From Prorocentrum cordatum (lineage: Eukaryota; Sar; Dinophyceae; Prorocentrales; Prorocentraceae), in the NCBI GenBank assembly GCA_963575745.1, contig CAUYUJ010020691.1, positions 15,001 through 57,500 of the forward strand: a DNA stretch of 42,500 bases, given 5' to 3'. This document shows, piece after piece, positions 1 through 9,804 of the stretch; the first letter of the stretch is position 1; each line of letters starts with the position of its first letter. Both the position numbers and the translations under genes were made by a program. A model generated the notes under the pieces. The model worked only from the letters and a program-made list of their open reading frames with translations. It ran no database searches and was not told where the DNA came from.

Positions 1-38
1 CTGAAAGTGCCACGCGGATAGCAAATGAATAAATCGAG

Positions 39-200
39 TTAGGTCGGACATGTCCGCCTACAGGCGAATTGTGAAGGAACAACAGAAAACTGTCGAAACA
101 CATTCCCAAATAATCGAAAAAGATACGAACAACATCGTCCCGAAACTATTGTTGGACTATGTTTGACTATTCTTCCTGTAGAGGGGCATGCCTGATTTAC
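39..200. mobile_element. MITE copy 1 (GTCGGGC-TIR family), 162 bp
   Basis: The left end reads TTAGGTCGGACATGTCC. The right end, reverse complemented, reads GTAAATCAGGCATG. Flanks AAATCGAG (31-38) and AAATAGAG (201-208) match at 7 of 8 positions and look like an 8-bp target duplication. The interior carries the family block ending in 'ggactatgtttgactattcttcctgtag'-type sequence. There is no coding capacity. Confidence 0.8.
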
Positions 201-212
201 AAATAGAGGGAG

Positions 213-490
213 GTGACGAGGGGGTGGGGCGCGGCGCTGCTGACGCAACATGAGGACCCGAGTCACACAGCACGTTTGGGACACTCGGAAGAGGGAAGTG
301 GAGGGAGGAAGGATCAGAGAACGGGGAGGAGCGAGGATGAAAGAGGGAGCAGGCAGGAGAGAGGAGGCAGCAGGGAGCAGGGAGAAGGCGCGAGGCGAGA
401 GGCAGAAGGGAGACGGGAAGAGGAATGAGAACGGAAGGAGGTGGAAAGAGAAAGAAAGAGAGGGTGATATATATATATATACACATATGC

Positions 491-524
<34 letters not shown>

Positions 525-770
525 GAATACATATACAAATACATATACATATACATACATGTGTATAGATATGTATATACACATAAATAGCGAGGATGAC
601 CACATCTATGGGGAGAGGTGAGAGCGAGAGGCAGAGAGAGGGAGAGAGAGAGAGGAGTAGACTGCGAAGCCTGGTGGAACCCGTGCACCAGATCCCGGAA
701 CCCTCTGGCCCCATCTTGCCCCGCCTGCCCGCCCACGACGGGGCAGGGCCGCCGCAGCGGCAGCCCCGCG
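213..770. repeat. GA-rich tract, TATACA microsatellite and start of a symporter intron
   Basis: 290-465 is purine-rich (GGA/GAGA). 470-590 is a TATACA-type microsatellite. 615-660 is GAGAGA. The rest has no recognisable gene. 771-772 is the GC donor of the intron that follows symporter exon D, so this stretch is probably intronic on the minus strand. Confidence 0.7.
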
Positions 771-772
771 GC

Positions 773-846
773 CTGCATGCTCTGGATGTACAAGAAGAGC
801 TGGTCGCTCACGTTCACGATGACCGGAAGCCACAGGAAGGATAGGC
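773..846 (-). CDS. SLC5-type Na+/solute symporter, exon D (partial gene)
   Basis: This 74-bp exon completes a glycine codon with its first two bases and then encodes 24 residues beginning LSFLWLPVIVNVSDQLFLYI. That matches the SGLT/SLC5 transmembrane helix and following loop typified by 'iSiaWvPivq...gQLFdYIQS'. In family members this helix lies just after the 'GRL' helix encoded upstream. The acceptor is gcag|GC (AG at 848-847). The donor is ATGCAG|GCCGCG (GC at 772-771). The entering phase (one base supplied by exon C) fits exactly. The product would be a plasma or vacuolar membrane carrier using a Na+ gradient; the substrate cannot be inferred. The next exon lies outside the window. Confidence 0.8.
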
Positions 847-859
847 CTGCCCACCTGCC

Positions 860-1350
860 TCAAAAGCACTCCTTCCCTCCTTCCCCCATCCACCACGGCC
901 TCCCACTCCCAGGCCTACTCCTCTTTTGCTCAGCTCTTCCCCTGCTCCTCCTCCTCTCCCTCCAACTACCCCGCCTCATTATCATCTTCAATTCCCTTTC
1001 ATCCGCCGCCTATGCCACATCCTCAGTTTCCTCTTGCTCCCATCCCTCTCATCGTATCTGTTGTTTCCTTCTTCATCTCCTCCTCCTCCTCCAGCTCCTC
1101 CTCGTCCTCCTCCTTCTCGTTATCCTTCTCATCCCATCGTCATGATCATCCTGATTATCCCGCTCACCATCATCACCACTACTACCGCGTCATCATGACG
1201 GTCATCACCAACATCATAATCATGAGCATGGTGATGGTCATCATCCGCATCATCATCAGCATCACCATGGTCATCAGCATCCTCATCATCATCATCAGCA
1301 GCATCACCAGCATCATCATCATCATCCGCATCAGCATCAGCATCATCACC

Positions 1351-1424
<74 letters not shown>

Positions 1425-1681
1425 CGACAGCATCATCATCATCCTCATCCACATATTTCTAATCCTAAGCTTCATCGTCATCGTCTTCATCATCAGCATC
1501 ACCATCATCATCACCACCATCATCACAATCACCATCATCAACATCATCAACATCAGCATCATCATCGTCAGCATCAGCGTCAGCGTCAGCATCAACATCA
1601 TAATCAGCATGAGCATCATCAACAATATCGTCGGCAACATCATCATTGTAAACCTCGTCAACACCACCGCCATCGTCAGCG

Positions 1682-1717
<36 letters not shown>

Positions 1718-1873
1718 GCATCATCATCATCATCATCATCATCTTCTTCATCATCATCAACATCAAAATCATCATCACCATCATCATCATCATCATCATC
1801 GCCACCATCGTCATCACCATCGCCACCACATCATCATCACCATCACCACCATCAACAACAACAGCAGTAACAT

Positions 1874-1904
<31 letters not shown>

Positions 1905-2476
1905 AGCATCATCGTCAGCATCACCGTCGCTGCTCCATTACATCCTCTTTCTCCTTCTTCTCCGCAGTCTCCTCCTCCTCCTTCTATTCCACCCCCTCCA
2001 CTCCTCATCCTCGTCCCCCAAACAGATATGGTCTTGATGGTCCTCCCGTGCCTCCTCGACACCATCATTATCATCAGAATCACCATCGGCAGCAGCATCA
2101 TCAACGCTGCTCTACCTTTTTCTCCTCCTCTTCCTCCTCCTCCCCGTCCTTCCCCCTCCAATCCTCATCCTCGCCCCTCCAACTGGTAAATGTTCCTGGT
2201 GAATCTTCTTTTTCCGCCTCATCCTCCGCCCCCTCATGATGCTCATGATCATCATCAGCGGCAGCAGCATCATCATTATCATCGTCGTCGCCATTCCCTT
2301 CATGATCCTCACAACTGGTCCTTATCAGAATGTCTATCCTTCTAACCTCCTGGTTGTCGGCATCCTGCTCCTCTTGCTCCTCCTCGCCGTCACCACACAT
2401 CATCGTCCTCGTCCTGATCCGAATCCTCATCATGCCCCGCTTGGTCCTGCTCAAATTGTTCCTCCTCCTCCTCCTC

Positions 2477-2536
<60 letters not shown>

Positions 2537-2620
2537 TTCATCATCATCACCATCATCACCATCATCATCATCAGCAACATCATCATCGCCATTATCATCG
2601 CACATCCCGCAAACCCTGTC
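860..2620. repeat. Compound CTC and CAT trinucleotide tract inside the symporter intron
   Basis: 905-1130 is a degenerate TCC/CTC tract. 1140-1910 is CAT/ATC repeats with interruptions, including a pure run near 1360-1420. 1940-2230 is TCC-rich. 2240-2610 returns to CAT, with a pure run at 2475-2540. The repeat yields long open frames of Ile/Ser, His or Asp/Met, depending on frame. These are period-3 artefacts, not genes. Confidence 0.95.
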
Positions 2621-2749
2621 GTACCATCAGACGTGTCCGGAGTTCGGGAAAGACGTTTCGCCAGAGACGTCCCCACAACTTGCCATCGTGAAACTAAAAC
2701 AATTCCGAAGGCTTCCAGAGGCAGAGCTGGTGGTCCCTAAAATCCGGCT

Positions 2750-3080
2750 TTCGCCATCGCGCCACGCATACTCGCCTGAAAAGCCCCCAGGAGCTACAAG
2801 GATGCAGGGCGAATCAATTCAAAATGCGCCTCTCGTCTAGGCGCCGCGCACATTCGTTGCGAACACTTCCAACACCACCAACAAGGATGTAGGGCCGACG
2901 GCTTCCAAAACGCGGGCCTCGCCATAGCGCCGAGCACACTCGCTTCAAAAGCTTACGAAAAGGTAGACGGATGGAGGGCCAGTTGTTTTCAAAATGGGGA
3001 TCGCCTTAGTGCCACGCACGTTCAATTGGGAGTTGCCAGTGGCTACAAGGCTGGAGGGGTTGTTGTTCACAATGCAACTC
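2750..3080. repeat. Tandem repeat, about 84 bp x 4 copies
   Basis: Copies start near 2752, 2833, 2920 and 3001 with 'tcgcc..agcgccacgcacactcg', continue through 'ggagctacaaggatg.agggc' and end with 'ttcaaaatgcg'. Spacing is 81, 87 and 81 bp. No coding sense was seen. The following 3080-3330 is unremarkable unique sequence. Confidence 0.75.
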
Positions 3081-3332
3081 TCGCCTGAGACTTCCTCATG
3101 CTCTCCAGCCCAAAACCCTTACATGTGCAACATGTACACATATAGAGAGAGCGGCTCTTGCTGAAAGCGGGACAGTCGATTCAGACTTCTGCATTCTGCA
3201 GATGCAGGACTTCTGAAGTTATGCAGCACGTCCACGGATGGATGGCTGAACCTTTTAGTAACAACGACGCTATGGCTGGCCACGTCCCATGAACCTCAGT
3301 ACCCTAGCACGCTGTGGTTCCTCTAGCTAACA

Positions 3333-3502
3333 CTAAGTTGGGCATGTGCCCCTACAGTCGGAGCTTGGACGATACATATACATATGATATCTGTATCTAT
3401 GTATATATATATATATTCATACATACATATTGAAAATCGTCCCAAGACCATATGTTGTCTACTTTTGAATACTCCTCCTGAAGAGGGACAGCCCCGATTT
3501 GA
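3333..3502. mobile_element. MITE copy 2 (GTCGGGC-TIR family), 170 bp
   Basis: The left end is CTAAGTTGGGCATGTGCCC. The right end reverse complements to TCAAATCGGGGCTGTCCC. Flanks AGCTAACA (3325-3332) and AGCTGAAA (3503-3510) match at 6 of 8 positions. The interior holds a TATA microsatellite and the shared 'gaatactcctcctgaagagggaca' right block. Confidence 0.75.
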
Positions 3503-3710
3503 AGCTGAAAGGATGCACGAAGACCACGTGCAACGCAGGGCCTCGCCCGACCAGCAGGCCCAACCCGGCGCTCGCCGTGCACGGCGGACGCCTCCTACAG
3601 TGGCAAGCGAGCAGACAGGCGCGGGCACTTCCGAGGAGGAGATTTTTGGGACGCGGGGGTCCGTTGCGCCATCATCGCTGCTGCACCCTGGGCTCACTCT
3701 GCCCCGCAAT

Positions 3711-4080
3711 CCTCCTCCTCCTCCTCCTCCGCCTCCTCCTCCTCCTCCTCCTCCTCCTCCTCCTCCCCCTCCTACTCCTCCTCCTGCTCCTCCCCCTCCT
3801 CTTCCCCTCCTCCTGCTCCTCCCCCTCCTCTTCCCCTCCTCCTGCTCCTTCCCCTCCCCCTCCCCTTCCCCTCCTCCTGCTCCCTCCCCTCCTCCTTCTC
3901 TTCCTCCTGCTCCCTCTGCCCCGGTCATCCTGATGCTCCTCCCCCTCGTCGACCTCCTCGTACGTCTGCTGGACGAGGAGGAGGAGGAGGAGGAGGAAAA
4001 AGAGGAGGAGGAGGAAAAGGAGAAGGAGGAGAAGGAGGCGGACGAGGAGGAGGAGGAGGAAGAGGAGGAGGAGGAGGCCC
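3711..4080. repeat. CTC tract followed by complementary GAG tract
   Basis: 3711-3930 is (CTC)n-like polypyrimidine and 3973-4078 is (GAG)n-like polypurine, with a 45-bp mixed spacer. The halves are complementary, so a long imperfect hairpin is possible. Poly-Pro, poly-Leu and poly-Glu frames here are artefacts. Confidence 0.9.
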
Positions 4081-4157
4081 ATCTCCCTCCGCCTCCCCCG
4101 TTGTCCTCCTCGGGGGGAGACCACGCGGCACCGATGCCGCTGCTCCCCGGGCCTCTC

Positions 4158-4236
4158 CCAGGGAGCCTTTCCTGACCAGGATCTCGAGGCGAGTCCAGCG
4201 GTGGCGACGAGGGCCTCCCTGGAGGCCCAAAATCAG
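4158..4236 (-). repeat. Dispersed short repeat, reverse copy of 21778-21866
   Basis: On the minus strand this reads 'ggaggccctcgtcgccaccg' followed by a 'ctggactcgcctcgagatcctgg'-like stretch. The same stretch occurs on the plus strand at 21778-21866. In matching frames both give GGPRRHRW-RLE-LV. The conserved frame hints at an old coding fragment, but I could not name it. Confidence 0.5.
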
Positions 4237-4493
4237 AGAGCAGAAAATCCGCCCCCAGAGTAAGCACCCCGACAAGCGAAACCGTTTAGTAAACGCATCC
4301 AAGGAAGGAGCTGAACAGGGCAGGGCCGCTTAGCAAACGCCCAGGGCCGCTTAGTAAACGCCAATTGTCGGGGTCGGGGTGGTGTTCCCTCCGCTGAAAA
4401 GAAGGGGACAACGAGAGAAGGGTGGAGGTATGGGTACCTTCTCTCCCTCGGATCCTCGCCCCCAGCGTTCCTCCTCCACCTCGGCCGCCCCGC

Positions 4494-4564
4494 CTGCCAC
4501 CAGCAGCGTGAACAGACGGCCCACGTACACCATCCGCGTCTCGTCGGCCTCGGGGTTGTGGCTC
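4494..4564 (-). CDS. SLC5-type Na+/solute symporter, exon C (partial gene)
   Basis: This 71-bp exon has its first base completing an Arg codon begun in exon B. It then has 23 codons containing the segment EADETRMVYVGRLFTLLVA, and one trailing base that pairs with exon D to make Gly. It corresponds to the SLC5 cytoplasmic loop and helix start 'raSEkELmiaGRLfilvliG'. The acceptor is cgag|GAGCC (AG at 4566-4565). The donor is GGCAG|GCGGGG (GC at 4493-4492). Phase 2 entering and phase 1 leaving agree with both neighbours, which is strong evidence for this small exon. It is flanked by a 14.3-kb intron upstream and a 3.6-kb intron downstream. Confidence 0.78.
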
Positions 4565-4750
4565 CTCGGCGCGGCTCCGTGGTTAGGGAGGCGCCGCTCC
4601 GTATACCGCCTGCGCCCGGCCGAGGCACCCCTCCACCCTGAGCGACTGGCACAACAAGGAGGAGAGAAGAGGGGGGCTGGACAAGCTGGGTGCGCTCCCA
4701 ACATGGCTGACATCCCAACCCTCCCGCCCATCCCTTGTCATTGCGCCACT
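4565..4750. other. Intron sequence with a short dispersed repeat
   Basis: 4703-4745 (ggctgacatcccaaccctcc, then cccatccc) recurs in diverged form at 5616-5652. Nothing else was recognised. Confidence 0.4.
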
Positions 4751-4904
4751 TTGCTTGTCTTCTCTATCCGCGGACACGTGTCATCGCGGGTCTAGATCTC
4801 GAAGAAGCGTCCGGTCGTGTGATGCACAGTCGGACCAGGGGAACTGCGTACTTGGGAGGGAGCGGTCGGTGGTGGATGAGCAGGAGGACGAGAAGGGGGA
4901 CGCC

Positions 4905-4985
4905 GCGAGGAGGAGGAGGAGGAGGAGGAGGAGGAGGAGGAGGAGGAGGAGGGAGGAGGAGGAGGAGGGAGGAGGACGGGGACGA
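4905..4985. repeat. (GGA)n microsatellite
   Basis: Near-pure GAG/GGA repeats. They account for the poly-Arg, poly-Gly and poly-Leu frames nearby. Confidence 0.95.
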
Positions 4986-5005
4986 ACGGCAGCGGCAGGA
5001 GCAGG

Positions 5006-5269
5006 GCAAAAGAGAAGCATGAGCAGAAGGAGCTGGAGCATAAGGCGGAGGAGGGAAAGGAGGGGGCGACAACGACCAGGACAGACTCGGCTGCGGAACA
5101 TATGCGGTCCGCGCTGGGAGCGAGGGCGCCATGCTGAGAACCATGGCAGCAGAGCGCCGACCCCCAAAATGAGGCCAGAGCTGCAGCGGCAGCGCCCTCT
5201 GGAGACACCGACAACATTCCGACGGATAGGGAATCTAAGGAGGGTCAGGTGGTGAAGTCCTGCGTATGA
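5006..5269 (+). pseudogene. Coding-like fragment, charged and Ala-rich, one in-frame stop
   Basis: One plus-strand frame reads a helical charged stretch (AKEKHEQKELEHKAEEGKEG), meets TGA near 5134, and continues in the same frame to DPQNEARAAAAAPSGDTDNI and a stop at about 5269. The second half resembles the fragment at 5932-6054 (NEA/DEA, AA, PSG/PPG, TDN spaced alike). No family was recognised. It could be remains of a retroelement ORF or of a spliced gene. Confidence 0.35.
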
Positions 5270-5299
5270 ACACTTTATATTCAATACATAAAATTGATT

Positions 5300-5309
5300 A
5301 AAAACACAC

Positions 5310-5349
<40 letters not shown>

Positions 5350-5395
5350 AAATCCCCCTCCCCCCCCCAAAAAAAAAAACAAAAAAAAGACGCAG
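5300..5395. repeat. TATA microsatellite plus poly-C/poly-A
   Basis: Alternating TA at 5318-5343 is followed by a C run and an A-rich run to 5390. Confidence 0.9.
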
Positions 5396-5689
5396 AAGGG
5401 GGTGGGCGCCTCCCCGGACATCTTCTGGGGCGAGTGGAATACTGCTCGTACAACTATAGGCAAGCGCGTTCCACGGCACGCAAAAAAAACTACTCGCAGA
5501 CGGTCTGGATCCGCCGCGGCGGATCTACGACCAATTACATATAGGAAGGCATGTGGTTTTGTCTGACGTGTGCGAGCTGGCACTTTGCGAGTAGCGGAAC
5601 GCGGTCGGTGAAAATGGCTGACGCCACATCCCTCCCTGCCATCCCTCATCGTTACGTAGAGCCCCTCTCTACTCGCACAGTCGGGGTAC

Positions 5690-5880
5690 GCGATGCATAG
5701 CATGTCATAACATTGCGTAGTCAAGAATTGCATGGCGTAGCATTGCAGCGCAAGGCATAGCATCGCATAGCGGCACATGGCATGGCAACGCATGGCATGC
5801 CATTGTATGGCATGGCACTGTGTAGCCCAGCGTTGCATATCACAGCATTGCAGAGCAAGGCATGTAATCGCAAAATAGCG
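5690..5880. repeat. Degenerate GCATG-type 5/10-bp satellite
   Basis: Repeats of 'gcatggcat', 'gcatagcat' and 'gcattgca' spaced by 5 or 10 bp. It resembles, but is not identical to, the ATGCT satellite at 39370-39730. Confidence 0.8.
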
Positions 5881-5931
5881 GCTACATACAATGGCTGCGT
5901 GAACGGTGCAACCAGAAAACCATGCTGGAGG

Positions 5932-6054
5932 ACCGACAATTTGGAGATGAGGCCGATGCTGCATTGGGAGCACCACCTGGACGGACCGACAACGCGGAAA
6001 TGAGGCTCGCCTTGGATGAGCGCGTGAGAGACGTCAACCTCAGAATTCCTTTAT
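5932..6054 (+). pseudogene. Coding-like fragment, unidentified
   Basis: A plus-strand frame without a clear start encodes an acidic, Ala-rich stretch (DRQFGDEADAALGAPPGRTD) and ends in TGA at about 6054. It resembles the second half of 5006-5269. Function is unknown. It may be an exon or a relic of a repeated element. Confidence 0.3.
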
Positions 6055-6268
6055 GAAAAACATGCGCTGATAGGGCGGGACGTCTTCCGGACGGAATGAG
6101 GGGGGAGAGGAGAATGGCGTTCATCGTGTGTAATTGTGGAGAGGGAGGAAGAGGCAAAGGGACAGCAGAGGCAGCAGCAGGAGCAGGAGGACAGGCAGGA
6201 GGAGATCCACGGATGCCTCGTCGAGCTTCCGAAGGTGTACAAGAGGTCAAGGCGCACAACAACCTCCA

Positions 6269-6380
6269 GCCTCCTCCTCCTCCTCCTCCTCCTCCTCCTC
6301 CTCCTTCTCCTCCTCCTCCTCCTCAAAGCTTCCTCCTCCTCCTCCTCCTCCTCCTCCTCCTCCTCCTCCTCCTCCTCCTG
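6269..6380. repeat. (CTC)n microsatellite
   Basis: Two CTC blocks separated by 'aaagctt'. 6385-6630 downstream is GC-rich unique sequence open in several frames on both strands; no family was recognised. Confidence 0.9.
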
Positions 6381-6634
6381 TGGAGGCATCCTGCACGGGG
6401 TCCGAGCAGATGTGGTCGGCGGATTGCTCCCCACTGACGCTGGCGGCGATGCAGTTCGGCAGCGCCGGCGTGGCGAAGACCGCGCTCCGAAGCAAGCTTT
6501 CTCGGCGATGCATTGGCGACGAATTTTGGCGGTGCGGCGCGAACCTTCGACGCGTCCCATCCACTCGGGACCCCACCTGGGAGGCCCACATCCCGCTCCT
6601 AGAGCAAGAAAGCACGCCATAAGCATAAAATGGT

Positions 6635-6764
6635 GGCGCTCCGCGCGGATTTCGTGGATCTGCGCTGGACCCCCCTCATTGGCGCGCGGAGCGCGCCAGG
6701 GGCGGCGACGGAGGCGCCGCGGGGGGGGGATCAGCGCGGATCCAAGAAGCCCGCGCGGAGCGCC
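6635..6764. mobile_element. Fold-back element (GCGCTCCGCGCGGATT family), 130 bp
   Basis: The left arm 6635-6667 (ggcgctccgcgcggatttcg...) and right arm 6732-6764 (...gcccgcgcggagcgcc) are inverted copies about 33 bp long. The core 'ggcgcgcggagcgcgccagg' is itself palindromic. The same core and right arm recur at 19940-20276, and related arms at 19509-19587 and 19678-19712. Confidence 0.75.
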
Positions 6765-7107
6765 AAACGTTTACGTTTACAGTCGAAACGCTGCCACAAG
6801 GAACCCTAAATAGGGAACGAGGCCCCTTTTCCTCATAAGCTAAACTGCGATCTCCCATGGGAAACCCACGGACAGCCTAAGACAAACTGCAGAACAAGCA
6901 AGGAACACTCAAGCCCCTCCCCAACGAGAAGGGTTCGTTCTTCAGCGGCCCGACTGTGTGGTGTTTTTTCGTCTTCGAGGTCCTCCCCCTCCAGACCGCA
7001 GCACCGAGAGAAGGCGGACCCGCCAAGGCTGTGTGCCGCAAGAGGCGCGCCTGGGTCTGCCGCGAGCCGCCGGGGGTCGACTCTGGATCGCAGCGTTTGT
7101 GGTATCG

Positions 7108-7363
7108 GGCCTCCTCCTCCTCCTCCTCCCTGCTGCTCCTGCTCCTCCTCCTCCTCCTCCTCCTCCTCCTCCTCCTCCTCCTCCTCCTCCTCCTTGGCGC
7201 CTCGCCGGACCCCGCGCGCAAGCCGCGTCGCGTCGCGGAAGGGGAACACGACGGAATGAGGAGGAGGAGGAGAAGGAGGAGGAGGAGGAGGAAGAGGAGG
7301 AGGAGGAGGGGGAGGAGGAGGAGGAGGGGAAGGAGGAGGAGGAGGAGGAGGAGGAGGAGGAGC
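7108..7363. repeat. CTC tract and complementary GAG tract
   Basis: 7108-7196 is (CTC)n and 7258-7363 is (GAG)n, separated by about 60 bp of mixed sequence. They are mutually complementary and could form a long stem. 6780-7107 before it and 7364-7680 after it hold no gene I can support. Confidence 0.9.
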
Positions 7364-7682
7364 AGCAGCAGCACTCAAGCCACTCAAGCCGTCTGACGTT
7401 CCACTGGAAAACGAAACTTAGCTCTGGCTGGGGCCGTTAAAACCTTGTTTAACCCCCTGTCGACGTTTCGCCTATCTGGCAGCCATGCTGCTACATATTG
7501 TGCGTGTGAGAAAAGACTGTGCCACGAGAAGATTGCACGCAATATGAATACACGAGCACTCTTATTCCTGAACACATCAAACAAACAAGGGCACAGAGAG
7601 AGGCATATAATTCACGCACAACTGCAACAGGCTGAAAGGCCAGCGCTGGGGCCCAGCACGGGCGCTCGGCCGAGGAAATGGC

Positions 7683-8465
7683 CTAGCTGCGGCCTTTAGA
7701 AGATTGCTTGTCGCCGCCAAGCTGCCTGGCCATGTTGCCTCTCGGAGCACGATTGTACTTCACTGTGGCACCTATACTGCGCATCTGCTCACACAACACC
7801 TGCTCGACACTCACCCACATGCCTGCCATGGACATCTGCTCACTGGGAAGGTCGAGCGGCGTCATCTGCATGCCTACCTCTTCCCCTTCCCCTCCCTTTG
7901 CTTCCTCGATCTGTTTGAGAAGAGCTTCCTCCACGGCTGGATCTTTTGGGAGCAGAATATTGCCTTTGAGCGACAACGTAATGCGATTGAACTGTTTCTG
8001 GCCTGGGCGGTCGTAGGTGGGGGTGGTCGCCATCTCTTTGACCCACCTCGACAGCTGGAACGGCGTAGACTTGGACATCATCCTCTGGAGCCTGACACAC
8101 GCCTTCTTGCCAACCTGGATGCGCAGAGATGCGTCCGCGGGCGACGAGCTCTCGATAACGGCGAGAGCCGCGAAAAGGGCTTGGCAAGCGGGGGCGGCCA
8201 GCTCCTTGTCTGGATTTTCTTTCCTCACTTTCAGGACGTCCTGGAAACTGTTGAGCATGGCCTCCACCAGAGGATGCTTGCGCTCCAGCATGAGAGTGGT
8301 GAAACTGACCTGTTCGAGGGTTCTCACGCGAGTCTCGAGCTGGGTGATCAGCTTGCCTCGCACAGACTGCTTGGCGCTGTTCTCCTCCTCCTCGTCTGAT
8401 ACGACCTCCATCCCGTCCCCCGTCTTCGTTTGTTTTTTTCTCGCTCTGCTCGGATGCGATCGCAA
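7683..8465 (-). pseudogene. LINE ORF part 5: C-terminal domain, unidentified
   Basis: This 260-residue frame is entered by a -1 shift at the A7 run (8439-8433) from the zinc-finger frame. The likely translated part starts at KKQTKTGDG and runs about 250 residues to a stop at 7683. It has an acidic patch (DEEEEN), a helical body (LERKHPLVEAMLNSFQDVLK, RIQVGKKACVRLQRMMSK) and a basic tail. It stays open without low complexity, so it was probably under selection in the source element. I do not recognise the fold. Confidence 0.6.
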
Positions 8466-9073
8466 AGCTCTTGCTGCGAGGCCTCGCCAAGCCTGAAGCG
8501 TCGTCCTGCGACCTTAACATGAAAGTTCGGTGCCAGACAAGGACGAAGATGAACGAAACCATGCTTGGGCAACTCGGCTGCGGTGTCGAACTCCTCTAGA
8601 CATACATGACACTTCCTGGCATCCGTTTCGAGTATATGACTTTCGAAGCGACCGCTGTTGCAAGGGCAGAACTGACGAGCTAGACTTCGCATAGTATGCT
8701 GCAAAGCGACCGTGCGATCACGAAACACGCTAGAGCACATGGTACATTGATTAGTAATAGTGCATATTCTTGCGATGTGCAGCTTCCCGCGCGCACCCCC
8801 CGACGTCGAAGCGACGCGTGCGACGAGCTGTTTGTATGTCGGCCAGTTAGATAGACATTGCGATCCGTCTGGCATAATTTCTCTGCAAACAAACTCGCCG
8901 CCCTGGTCCGTCGAGGGAGCCGCGCTGGCGACGGCTGGCGGCTGCATCAAAGAAGCGGCCTGCAACTCGCTGACATCGATTGCCTGGAAATCCTCTCCAA
9001 GCTCAAATAATACACGATCTAGTCTGTGCTCAGCCTCTTCTAGCAGGTCGGCCCCTGCTTCGGTGGCTGCCAA
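8348..9073 (-). pseudogene. LINE ORF part 4: zinc-finger domain
   Basis: This 241-residue frame has an acidic helical start (residues 1-40). Cysteine/histidine clusters follow: C63/C73, C110-x2-C113-x12-H126, C136/C138, and a canonical C2H2 finger C155-x2-C158-x12-H171-x3-H175. A basic region (210-232) ends it. Such fingers are common downstream of RT in LINEs and bind nucleic acid. At 8438-8432 the frame contains the heptamer A AAA AAC in canonical register, where a -1 shift enters the next frame. Confidence 0.7.
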
Positions 9074-9219
9074 AGAACCAATATCCCGTTGCTACTGATG
9101 TGCCCAAGGATGCCTTTTTTCACCACCCTCCCGTTAGTAGGTGCCTCCCCATCCACCGCCATAATACCAGACATAGCTGCCCAGAACTGCCCATGGAACT
9201 CTTTCGCCCTGGGCATACT

Positions 9220-9795
9220 TCAATGCCATCTTAGTCGTCTAAGCCTAAGTTCCAAGAATAGCAGTCCCATACCAAACTTGCGTAAAACCTCATGATTGTA
9301 TAACGTGCGAGCTTTTCCCTCAGACCATGAACGCGCCCCTTGAAGTATGGCTCGGCCCTTGGCTACTATGAACCCTTCGAGCCCCGCGAGATCTCTAGGT
9401 ACCAGGGGGCCCGCGCCTTTGGCCCAGACCTCCATTCCAGACAGAGCCGCATCCACTAGAACACTCTTGACCAGGTTAGCTTTTAGCTTCCATGGGGCGT
9501 TCGAATACCAGAACTTTCCCATCGAGTAAAAGCTCGCGCGCACTGCATGCTGCCGCTTCAGCAGCTCGGGAACTGGTGAAAAGGTGGAGGTAAAACGTCC
9601 TCCTAGATATCTGGCACAATGCTTGGCGGCGCCGTCCACCTTCGAGCTGCCGCGGTGAAGCTCGAGTGACAACTCATAAGACCCAGCGCAAGTGAGAAAC
9701 GATATATTCTCCTGCTTGCTAATGTTCTGGCTGGCCCCCACCTCCTCCATTCCCATGTCGATCGCTAGGTTCTCCGCTGCTGACCCTGCTGCCAT
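9220..9795 (-). pseudogene. LINE ORF part 3: RT thumb/connection
   Basis: It is in phase with part 2 and separated from it by a single stop codon and three further codons. It contains CARYLGGRFTSTFSPVPELL and then a basic helix (WKLKANLVKSVLVDAALSG), typical of the region after the xDD box in LINE reverse transcriptases. After the stop near 9220, about 45 codons of plausible protein continue in another frame (about 9225-9090), indicating one more frameshift beside an A6 run. Confidence 0.75.
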
Positions 9796-9804
9796 GGTCT
9801 CTGC

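Noticed and set aside
1012-2740. Long open frames rich in Ile, His, Met or Asp
   Set aside because: They follow the CAT/ATC trinucleotide tract in every frame. There is no domain, no composition change and no splice logic.
3150-3250. Possible additional MITE end ('gcgggacagtcg')
   Set aside because: It lacks the GTCGGGC terminus, a partner end and a flanking duplication.
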